Below are positions 13,934-20,336 of a DNA stretch of 21,301 bases, one piece after another; position 1 is the first letter of the stretch, and every line of letters begins with the position of its first letter. The notes below the pieces were generated by a model that ran no database searches, had not been told where the DNA came from, and worked only from the letters and a program-made list of their open reading frames with translations. The DNA lies in assembly GCA_910588045.1 (NCBI GenBank), contig CAJUPS010000061.1, forward strand, positions 1 to 21,301, read 5' to 3'. Source of the stretch: an uncultured Oscillospiraceae bacterium (GTDB lineage: Bacteria > Bacillota > Clostridia > Oscillospirales > Oscillospiraceae). Made by a program: the position numbers and the translations under genes.

Positions 13934-15937
13934 ATGAGCGCAAAAAAGAGCCATGTGCCCCACGCGGGTGGGACCCGGCGGGGCTGGGGAATTACCGGGA
14001 AGCTGGTTTTCGCCATCGTGGTCAGTGTCATCATCGGGGTGGCCATCTTACTGAGCGTGGTCTACTTCCAGATGTCCCACACCCTGCTGGACCGGAGTGA
14101 GGACTTGCTCCAGGCCACCACGGACAAGACCCTCCAGGAGACCCGGGCGTGGATGAACCGCACCCTGGCCATGCTGGAGACCCAGCGGGATACCGTCCAA
14201 TACGAGGACATGGACATCCCCGCTATGCAGGACTATATCAAGCACACCGTCGGCCAGAACGAGGCGTATCCCGCGGGACTGTATATCGCTCTCACCGACG
14301 GGTCGCTATACCACGCCTCCTTTGTGCCCGGCCCGGACTTTGATTCGACGACCAAGAGCTGGTATCAGGACGGGCTGCGCTCCGAGAGCTTCATTCTGGG
14401 CGACGTCTATTTCGACGAGGACAGCCAGTCCTACGTGGTGGGCGCCTCCGGCGTGCTCAAGGACGGGAACGGCGCTGTCCGGGGCGTGGCCGCCGCAGAT
14501 GTGTACCTGGATTCCATCTCCAAAATCGTCAGCGGCGTCCAGATCGAGGATACCGGCGGCATCTTCCTGGTAGATACCCGGACGGACACCATCATCGGGC
14601 ACCGTGACAGCATGATCACCGGGCAGAGCCTCAGCAAGATGAGCGACGGGCTGTACGCCTACGCCTCCGAGCAGATCCTCCAGGGCAAGACTGGCCTGAC
14701 GGTCTATGAGGATACATATGTCCAGGTGGCGGAGGTCCCGGACAGCGACTGGACGGCGGTGGCCTTCGTCTCCCGGGCGGAGGTGCTCCGGGAGCTGAAC
14801 AGTCTGACGGTCAGTATGCTGGTGGTCGCCCTGCTGGCGGTGCTGCTGCTGATCCTCCTGGTGGTCATCCAGGTCCGGCGGATCATCGGTCGGCCGGTCC
14901 GGGAGCTGAGCCTGGTGGCCTCCCGCATCGCCGGGGGCGAGCTGGAGCAGACCATCACCTATCGCTCCAAGGACGAGCTGGGCGTCCTGGCCGACGATTT
15001 CAACCAGGTCACGCTACGGCTCCGGCAGTACGTGATCTACATCAACGAAATCTCGGAAAAGCTGCGGGAAATCGCAGCGGGAAATCTGGCCTTTACCCTG
15101 CGCAACGAGTACACCGGGGAATTTGAGAAGATCAAGACCGCCCTGGATGAGATCTCCAGCTCCCTGAACGGCGCCATGGGGCAGCTGCACATCGCCTCCC
15201 GGGATGTGGCGGCCAACGCAGAGCAGGTGTCCAACGGGGCCATGGCCCTCTCCCAGGGCTCCACAGAGCAGGCCGCAGAGGTGGAGGCGCTGGTGAGCCA
15301 CATCAATGCCGTATCCGAAAGCGTCCATAAGGTCGCCCAGGGCGCCCAGCGGGCCAGCGGCATCTCCCAGGAGGTCAAGAGCGGCCTGCTGGAGAGCAGC
15401 GAAAAGATGCAGAATATGACCCAGGTGATCCGGCGGGTCAGCGACAAGTCCTCCGAGATTCACCAGATCGTGAAAACCATCGAGGATATTGCCTTCCAGA
15501 CCAACATCCTGGCGCTGAACGCCGCCGTGGAGGCCGCGCGGGCCGGTGCGGCAGGGAAGGGCTTTGCTGTGGTCGCGGATGAAGTCCGCGCCCTGGCCAG
15601 CAAGTCCTCCGAGGCGGCCCAGAGGACCACCGTGCTCCTCAACCAGACCGTGGAGTCCATGGACGAGGGCGTGCAGGCGGCCCAGGATACCACCGATTTC
15701 GTCCTGAAGGTGGTGGCCCACGCCGACGAGATGGGGAAACTGGTGGACGGCATCGCGGACTACACCAGGCAGCAGGACGAGAATACCGTCCAGATCACCC
15801 ACGGCATCGAGCAGATCTCCACCGTGGTCCAGAGCAACGTCGCCACGGCGGAGGAGAGCGCCGCCGCCAGCGAGGAGCTGGCCAGTCAGGCCTCCGTGCT
15901 GCGAGAGCTGGTCTCCAAGTTCCGTCTGCGGGAGTGA
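13934..15937 (+). CDS. Methyl-accepting chemotaxis protein with dCache sensor domain
   Basis: This 667-residue transmembrane chemoreceptor has TM1 at about 24-45, an extracellular double-Cache domain (about 50-285, with KSWYQDGLRSESFILGDVYF and GASGVLKDGNGAVRGVAAAD), TM2 at about 290-315, a HAMP domain and a second HAMP-like segment (about 315-420), then the signalling coiled coil. The kinase-contact tip near residue 515 is highly conserved (IEDIAFQTNILALNAAVEAA, then GFAVVADEVRALA). Ala/Glu-rich flanks would carry the methylation sites. There is no C-terminal receptor pentapeptide. The frame is open from 13859, but ATG 13934 has GGGAGGAG eight bases upstream and starts a typical cytoplasmic N-terminus. 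The ligand is unknown; dCache domains often bind amino acids or other small metabolites. CheA and CheW, with which it would normally signal, are not encoded in the window. Confidence 0.95.
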   Translation: MSAKKSHVPHAGGTRRGWGITGKLVFAIVVSVIIGVAILLSVVYFQMSHTLLDRSEDLLQATTDKTLQETRAWMNRTLAMLETQRDTVQYEDMDIPAMQDYIKHTVGQNEAYPAGLYIALTDGSLYHASFVPGPDFDSTTKSWYQDGLRSESFILGDVYFDEDSQSYVVGASGVLKDGNGAVRGVAAADVYLDSISKIVSGVQIEDTGGIFLVDTRTDTIIGHRDSMITGQSLSKMSDGLYAYASEQILQGKTGLTVYEDTYVQVAEVPDSDWTAVAFVSRAEVLRELNSLTVSMLVVALLAVLLLILLVVIQVRRIIGRPVRELSLVASRIAGGELEQTITYRSKDELGVLADDFNQVTLRLRQYVIYINEISEKLREIAAGNLAFTLRNEYTGEFEKIKTALDEISSSLNGAMGQLHIASRDVAANAEQVSNGAMALSQGSTEQAAEVEALVSHINAVSESVHKVAQGAQRASGISQEVKSGLLESSEKMQNMTQVIRRVSDKSSEIHQIVKTIEDIAFQTNILALNAAVEAARAGAAGKGFAVVADEVRALASKSSEAAQRTTVLLNQTVESMDEGVQAAQDTTDFVLKVVAHADEMGKLVDGIADYTRQQDENTVQITHGIEQISTVVQSNVATAEESAAASEELASQASVLRELVSKFRLRE

Positions 15938-15999
15938 TGTTAAACAGGCTCTAGCTACTTTTACACCGCATGTTTCTTCTGAAAACGGCTCTATAGCCC

Positions 16000-16033
16000 G
16001 AGGAGCGCAGGACTTGCACGTCCCGCGCTCCTC
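16000..16033. terminator. Hairpin between convergent MCP and rsmI genes
   Basis: GAGGAGCGC (16000-16008) pairs with GCGCTCCTC (16025-16033) and, after an A-C mismatch, GGAC with GTCC. It lies eight bases beyond the rsmI stop codon and 62 beyond the MCP stop. U-tracts are poor on both strands (TGCCATTCTT on plus), so efficiency is uncertain. The remaining stretch 15938-15999 contains only a small GGCT-CTAT-AGCC palindrome. Confidence 0.6.
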
Positions 16034-16041
16034 TGCCATTC

Positions 16042-16881
16042 TTACTGCTCCTGTGCCGCCCGGAGAGCGGCGTCATACAGCTCGTTCCGGGCCAGCCCCG
16101 TGTCGGCGGACACCTGCCGGACGGCGTCCTTCATCCGCTCCCCCCGCGCCCGGCGCTCCAGCACCATGGCCACCCCCTGCTCCAGCGTAACGGCATGGTC
16201 CGCCACCCGCTTCGCCCCGGCAACCACCAGAACATACTCGCCCCGGGGCTCATTCTCCCGATACCAGTCCGCCGCCCGGACCAGGGTGGTGCGCATCACA
16301 TCCTCGTGGAGCTTGGTCAGCTCCCGGCACAGGGTGACGCGCCGGTCGCCGAAGGCCAGCAGCAAATCGTCCAACGTGGTCCGCAGGCGGTGGGGCGCCT
16401 CATAGAAGAGCAGCGTCCGCTCCTCCCCCAGCAGGCCCTGAAGCCGCTCCCGCCGCTGGGCCCGGTTCACCGGCAGGAAGCCCTCGAACACGAACCGCCC
16501 CGTGGGCAGACCGCTGACCGCCAGCGCGGAGATCAGCGCACAGCACCCGGGGATCGCCTGGACCGCCACGCCGTTTTCTGCGCACAGCCGCACCAGGTCC
16601 TCTCCGGGGTCGCTGATGGCGGGCGTACCGGCGTCGGTAGCCAGGGCGCAGCTCTCCCCGGCCAGCAGCCGGGCCAGGATCGCCGGGCCCGCCGCCGCCT
16701 TGTTGTGCTCGTGGTAGCTGACCATGGGCTTTTTCAATTCCAGGTGGCTGAGGAGCTTCATGGTCACCCTGGTGTCCTCGGCGGCGACGAAGTCCACCGC
16801 AGCCAAGGTATCGGCAGCCCGCGGGCTCAGGTCCCCCAGGTTTCCGATGGGGGTGGCGATCAGATACAGTGTTCCGCTCAT
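16042..16881 (-). CDS. rsmI: 16S rRNA (cytidine1402-2'-O)-methyltransferase RsmI
   Basis: RsmI uses S-adenosylmethionine to methylate the 2'-OH of C1402 in the decoding centre of 16S rRNA. The 279-residue protein is a tetrapyrrole-methylase-fold enzyme with the family signature at its start (LYLIATPIGNLGDLSPRA), followed by AAEDTRVTMKLLSHL near residue 35, SYHEHNK near 55, ALATDAGTPAISDPGEDLVR near 79, IPGCCALISALAVSGLPTGR near 105 and LLFYEAPHRLRTTL near 156. The C-terminal helical region (from about 225) is the usual extension. The frame is open to 17220, but ATG 16881 has GGGAGGTG five bases upstream and matches the family start. The gene begins 59 bases after the metallo-hydrolase gene on the same strand and may be co-transcribed with it. 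Confidence 0.96.
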   Translation of the reverse strand: MSGTLYLIATPIGNLGDLSPRAADTLAAVDFVAAEDTRVTMKLLSHLELKKPMVSYHEHNKAAAGPAILARLLAGESCALATDAGTPAISDPGEDLVRLCAENGVAVQAIPGCCALISALAVSGLPTGRFVFEGFLPVNRAQRRERLQGLLGEERTLLFYEAPHRLRTTLDDLLLAFGDRRVTLCRELTKLHEDVMRTTLVRAADWYRENEPRGEYVLVVAGAKRVADHAVTLEQGVAMVLERRARGERMKDAVRQVSADTGLARNELYDAALRAAQEQ

Positions 16882-16940
16882 GGCGGCACCTCCCTGCGTT
16901 TTTGTACAGATCATACCATCTTTTCCGCCTGTTGGCAAGC

Positions 16941-17699
16941 CTATAGCCAAACCGCCCAGTCGCCGTAGTCGAAGGTCCCGCTGCCGTGGTGCAGCAGCCC
17001 CTTGGCTTTCAGCTCCCGGAAGGCATCCCGCATCCGCGCGATGATCTCCGGCCCAATGTCCAGGGTGTGGTGTCCGGGAAACACCCGCCTTGCCGGGAGC
17101 GCGGCAATCCTCTCCAGGGAATCCAGATACGCCTCCGGGTCCGTGGAGGGGTAGTAGGCGAAGAGCGTGTCCTTGTATACCAGGTCCCCCGTGAACAGAT
17201 CCCCCGCCTCCCAGAAGCACATATGTCCCGGGGAATGACCGGGGGTGTGCAGAACCTGGAGCACCCGCCCGCCGAGGTCGATAACGTCCCCGTCCCGCAG
17301 GACCCTGGTCGGCGTCCCCTGGAACATGGTATAGCTGTCGAGGTCGAACCCCTCCGGCAGCTCACAGCGGTCGGCCACCATGCGCCGCACCGTCTCCGCC
17401 GACAGGGGAAAGCCGCCGCGCAGCCAGTCCAGCTCCGCCTCATGGGCGTAGAAGTCCGGGAAGTACCGATGCCCGCCCACGTGGTCCCAGTGGACGTGGG
17501 TGGCAACGGCGGCGACGGGCCGTCCCCCGGCCAGCCGGAGGACTTCCTCATAAATGTTGCGGATCCCCAGCCCTGTGTCGATCAGCAGGCTCCGCTCTGC
17601 GCCGTTGAGGAGATAGCAGTGTGTCTCCTCCCAGTGGCGGTACTCGCTGATGCAGTAAGTCTCCCCGTCGATGCGGTCGATAGTGAACCAGTTCTCCAT
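16941..17699 (-). CDS. Metallo-beta-lactamase-fold hydrolase
   Basis: This 252-residue cytoplasmic protein has the metal-binding motifs of the fold: THVHWDHVGG near residue 68, the third ligand His in HTPGHSPGHM near 151, FTGDLVYKD near 169 (bridging Asp) and VFPGHHTLD near 206. Tyr-rich segments and a W inside the HxHxDH motif are not diagnostic of one subfamily. Glyoxalase II-like thioester hydrolase, lactonase or related activities are all possible and I do not choose between them. GGAGGA lies upstream of ATG 17699. It has its own promoter (17736-17764) in a region shared with the divergent MarR gene, with an inverted repeat across the -10 element, so repression by that MarR protein is a fair inference. 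Confidence 0.88.
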   Translation of the reverse strand: MENWFTIDRIDGETYCISEYRHWEETHCYLLNGAERSLLIDTGLGIRNIYEEVLRLAGGRPVAAVATHVHWDHVGGHRYFPDFYAHEAELDWLRGGFPLSAETVRRMVADRCELPEGFDLDSYTMFQGTPTRVLRDGDVIDLGGRVLQVLHTPGHSPGHMCFWEAGDLFTGDLVYKDTLFAYYPSTDPEAYLDSLERIAALPARRVFPGHHTLDIGPEIIARMRDAFRELKAKGLLHHGSGTFDYGDWAVWL

Positions 17700-17720
17700 A
17701 AAAATTCCTCCTCGCGCTCC

Positions 17721-17758
17721 AAATCGAGCACCGCCATTTTACCACATGTGTTCGATTT
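17721..17758. promoter_or_regulatory. Inverted repeat across the metallo-hydrolase -10 region, probable operator
   Basis: AAATCGAGCAC (17721-17731) and GTGTTCGATTT (17748-17758) are 11-base inverted arms with one mismatch and a 16-base spacer. The spacer contains the -10 of the minus-strand promoter and the right arm fills most of the -35/-10 gap. Protein bound here would block transcription of the hydrolase gene. Confidence 0.6.
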
Positions 17759-17764
17759 ACGCAA
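17736..17764 (-). promoter_or_regulatory. Promoter of the minus-strand metallo-hydrolase (and perhaps rsmI)
   Basis: On the minus strand, TTGCGT (17759-17764), a 17-base spacer and TAAAAT (17736-17741). The start codon is 36 bases downstream of the -10. Confidence 0.75.
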
Positions 17765-17784
17765 GGGCGGATGTCCCGCCCTTG
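17762..17784. promoter_or_regulatory. Perfect 9-bp inverted repeat between the two divergent -35 elements
   Basis: CAAGGGCGG (17762-17770), ATGTC, CCGCCCTTG (17776-17784). Its outer three bases on each side are the TTG of the two opposing -35 hexamers, so a dimer bound here would cover both promoters. The compact symmetry resembles MarR-family operators. Confidence 0.6.
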
Positions 17785-17810
17785 ACAGGAGGTGGCCAGT
17801 ATGGTATATT
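17782..17810 (+). promoter_or_regulatory. Promoter of the MarR-metallo-hydrolase operon
   Basis: A perfect TTGACA (17782-17787), a 17-base spacer and TATATT (17805-17810), 34 bases before the MarR start codon. It overlaps the inverted repeat at 17762-17784. Confidence 0.85.
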
Positions 17811-17844
17811 CGCTGCAAAAGGGATAAAAAGGAGGGGCCTGCCC

Positions 17845-18324
17845 ATGCTTCCTGCATTTTTTACCCGCTCTCAGGGACTTCGCAAGCTGTATTGCGGTCT
17901 GTTCACCCCGCTGCTGGAGCGCTGGGGCATCACCCAGCTGGAGATGGATGTCCTGCTATTTCTGGCCAACAATCCGCCCTATGACACCGCCCGGGACATC
18001 GTGGAGAAGCGCCACCTGGCGAAGTCCCACGTCTCTGTGGGCGTAGAGGCCCTGGTGAACCGCGGCCTTCTGGAGCGGCAGAAGCGGGAGGGCAACCGGA
18101 AGACCATCCACCTGCGCCCGACGGACACGGCCGCGCCGCTGATTGCAGCGGGTCAGGCCGTGCAGCGGCAGTATGGAGACCTGCTTCTGGCCGGGTTCAC
18201 CGAGGAGGAGCGCTCGGAGCTGTTCCGTATGCTGGAGAAGGTGGGGGAGAATGTGGAGACCGCCCTTGCCGGGAGTGGGGGAGACGGTTTTCCGGGGGAA
18301 TCGCAGGGGAAACGGGGGATGTGA
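17845..18324 (+). CDS. MarR-family transcriptional regulator
   Basis: This 159-residue winged-helix regulator has the MarR pattern: an N-terminal dimerisation helix, then WGITQLEMDVLLFLANNPPY (residues 27-46), the recognition region RDIVEKRHLAKSHVSVGVEALVNRGLL and the wing segment ERQKREGNRKTIHLRPTDTA with the conserved Asn-Arg and Lys. It ends with an amphipathic helix (TEEERSELFRMLEKVGENVE) and a loose Gly-rich tail. The frame is open from 17671 across the promoter region; ATG 17845 with GGAGG nine bases upstream gives the usual family N-terminus. It is divergent from one metallo-hydrolase and overlaps the start of another by one base. Autorepression through the inverted repeats at 17721-17784 is the likely mode of control; the ligand is unknown. 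Confidence 0.9.
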   Translation: MLPAFFTRSQGLRKLYCGLFTPLLERWGITQLEMDVLLFLANNPPYDTARDIVEKRHLAKSHVSVGVEALVNRGLLERQKREGNRKTIHLRPTDTAAPLIAAGQAVQRQYGDLLLAGFTEEERSELFRMLEKVGENVETALAGSGGDGFPGESQGKRGM

Positions 18325-19055
18325 TGGAGATCTACAATGTTGGAAACAGGGTCATGAATACCTATATCTACCACACGGCGGCTGGCTATGTCATGATTGA
18401 TACAGGGTACGAGCACTGTCTCAGGTCGGTAGAAAAGCGTCTGCGCAAAAAGGGAATTGCCATGTCCGCCATCAAATATGTCTTCCTGACCCACGCACAT
18501 GACGATCATGCAGGATTCCTGAACGAACTGCTGGCAAGCTATCCCGCAATAAAGGTGATTATCAGCCAACAAGCCATCCCCATCCTTTTGAAGGGTCAAA
18601 ATTCCTTTGCCGGAGGGTGCAGCGGCTTATCCGCATTCCTTTTCTGCAAATGGATGGCCCTTGCAGGAAAAGGGAATCACTTATTTCCCGCCATTGAAAG
18701 GCTGTACCTGAATCGGCTGATTGCGATTTCTCCCCAGAACCAATCTGAACTGGAGGCAATTTTGCAGGGAAAAATACTGTTTACGCCAGGACATACCTCC
18801 GATTCCATTTCCCTGGAAATCGACAATATGATTTTCTGCGGGGACGCCGCGATGAACGGCGTCCCCAGCTTCCGCAGGATTACGATTTGGATCGAGGACA
18901 AAAACCTCTTTTATCAATCATGGGATGTTCTGATAGCTGAAAAAGCCGAACGCATTTATCCCGCCCACGGAAAGCCATTCCGCAGGGACGATTTAATAAA
19001 ATACAAGCGCCATATTCCCAAGGCCAAATTATATGAATTGACCTGTCCCGGCTGA
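18324..19055 (+). CDS. Second metallo-beta-lactamase-fold hydrolase, coupled to MarR
   Basis: This 243-residue protein carries THAHDDHAGF near residue 57 (HxHxDH), TPGHTSDS near residue 155 (third His ligand), FCGDAAMNG near residue 173 (bridging Asp) and YPAHGKPF near residue 212 (final His). A short opening strand pair (IYNVGNRVMNTYIYH... MIDTG) is typical of the fold. Its ATG lies in TGATG, overlapping the MarR stop by one base, so translation is coupled; a GTG at 18321 is less likely. It differs clearly from the hydrolase at 16941-17699, so the two are not recent duplicates. Base composition is much lower in GC than MarR or prfB, suggesting separate acquisition. The substrate is unknown. 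Confidence 0.85.
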   Translation: MEIYNVGNRVMNTYIYHTAAGYVMIDTGYEHCLRSVEKRLRKKGIAMSAIKYVFLTHAHDDHAGFLNELLASYPAIKVIISQQAIPILLKGQNSFAGGCSGLSAFLFCKWMALAGKGNHLFPAIERLYLNRLIAISPQNQSELEAILQGKILFTPGHTSDSISLEIDNMIFCGDAAMNGVPSFRRITIWIEDKNLFYQSWDVLIAEKAERIYPAHGKPFRRDDLIKYKRHIPKAKLYELTCPG

Positions 19056-19079
19056 CGTAGGGCTTCGTTTTTCACCCCC

Positions 19080-19108
19080 TTTACAGAACGCCCTTTTTAT
19101 GGCATAAT
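19080..19108 (+). promoter_or_regulatory. Promoter of prfB
   Basis: TTTACA (19080-19085), a 17-base spacer and CATAAT (19103-19108), 41 bases before the prfB start codon. No good terminator for the preceding hydrolase gene is visible in 19056-19079, so some read-through is possible. Confidence 0.72.
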
Positions 19109-19149
19109 ATAGTATTGGTCTGTAATTTGAAAAAGATGGAGAATGAACT

Positions 19150-20274
19150 ATGCCTATCATCGAATACGACGTATACAAGCAAAAGCTGGGCGCCATCGGC
19201 CCCCGGCTGGAGAAGCTGGCGGCGGCGCTGGACCTGGAGGGGGCCCGCCGGGAGGTGGAGGAGCTGGAGGAGAAGACCGGCGACCCCAACTTCTGGAACG
19301 ACGTGGCCGCCTCCCAGAAGGTCCTCCAGCGCACCAAGCAGCTGAAAAGCAAGCTGGAGAACCACGCCCGCCTGACCTCCCAGTGGGAGGATCTGACCAC
19401 CCTGGTGGAGATGGCCATGGAGGAGGACGACGCCAGCCTCCTGCCGGAGGTGGAGGAGGGCTACGGCAAGCTGGAGTCCTCCCTGGAGGAGGCCAACCTG
19501 ACCACCCTGCTCACCGGGGAGTACGACGCCAACAACGCCATCCTCACCCTCCACGCCGGGGCGGGGGGCACCGAGGCCCAGGACTGGTGCCAGATGCTCT
19601 TCCGCATGTACACCCGCTGGGGCGAGCGGCACAACTTCACCGTCAAGACCCTGGACTACGAGGAGGGCGACGAGGCGGGCATCAAGTCCGCCGCCATCTC
19701 CATCGAGGGGGAGAACGCCTACGGCTTCCTCCGCAGCGAGAACGGCGTCCACCGCCTGGTCCGCATTTCTCCCTTCGACGCCAACGCCCGGCGGCAGACC
19801 TCCTTCGCCGCCGTGGAGGTCATGCCGGAGATCGAGGATGACAACTCGGTGGAGATCCGCCAGGAGGACATCGAGATGCAGGTCTACCGGGCCAGCGGCG
19901 CGGGTGGGCAGCACGTCAACAAGACCAGCTCTGCCGTGCGGCTGATCCACCGGCCCACCGGCGTGGTGGTCTCCTCCCAGCAGGAGCGCAGCCAGGTCCA
20001 GAACCGGGAGAACTGCATGAAGATGCTGCGGGCCAAGCTCATGGAGATGAAGGCGCAGCAGCACGCGGAGAAGATCTCCGACATCAAGGGCGTGCAGATG
20101 AAAATCGAGTGGGGCAGCCAGATCCGCTCCTATGTCTTCATGCCCTACACCCTGGCCAAGGATACCCGGACGGGCTTTGAGAACGGCAACATCAACGCCG
20201 TCATGGATGGCGACCTGGACGGGTTTATCAACGCCTACCTCACCGCCAGCGCCACGGGGGATTGGAAGAAATAA
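19150..20274 (+). CDS. prfB: Peptide chain release factor 2
   Basis: RF2 recognises UGA and UAA stop codons and triggers hydrolysis of peptidyl-tRNA on the ribosome. The 374-residue protein has all landmarks: the N-terminal helical domain with DPNFWNDVAASQKVL near residue 46, HAGAGGTEAQDWCQMLFRMY near 136, the RF2-type SPF tripeptide in RISPFDANARRQTSF near 211, and the catalytic GGQ in SGAGGQHVNKTSSAVRLIH near 252. GGAG lies eight bases before the ATG. The gene is one uninterrupted frame: the in-frame UGA and CUUUGA slippery site that many bacteria use near codon 25 for autoregulated frameshifting is absent. It has its own promoter and ends in a strong bidirectional terminator. Confidence 0.97.
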   Translation: MPIIEYDVYKQKLGAIGPRLEKLAAALDLEGARREVEELEEKTGDPNFWNDVAASQKVLQRTKQLKSKLENHARLTSQWEDLTTLVEMAMEEDDASLLPEVEEGYGKLESSLEEANLTTLLTGEYDANNAILTLHAGAGGTEAQDWCQMLFRMYTRWGERHNFTVKTLDYEEGDEAGIKSAAISIEGENAYGFLRSENGVHRLVRISPFDANARRQTSFAAVEVMPEIEDDNSVEIRQEDIEMQVYRASGAGGQHVNKTSSAVRLIHRPTGVVVSSQQERSQVQNRENCMKMLRAKLMEMKAQQHAEKISDIKGVQMKIEWGSQIRSYVFMPYTLAKDTRTGFENGNINAVMDGDLDGFINAYLTASATGDWKK

Positions 20275-20309
20275 AAACTGCCCCAGGGGTTCCCCCTGGG
20301 GCAGTTTTT
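20273..20309. terminator. Perfect bidirectional intrinsic terminator between prfB and pgi
   Basis: CTGCCCCAGGGG (20278-20289) and CCCCTGGGGCAG (20293-20304) form a perfect 12-bp stem over a three-base loop, flanked by AAAAA (20273-20277) and TTTTT (20305-20309), giving 17 paired positions in all. It overlaps the prfB stop codon and lies 28 bases beyond the pgi stop, serving both convergent genes. Confidence 0.96.
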
Positions 20310-20336
20310 CCGTTATTTGGGCCTCATCAGGGACGT

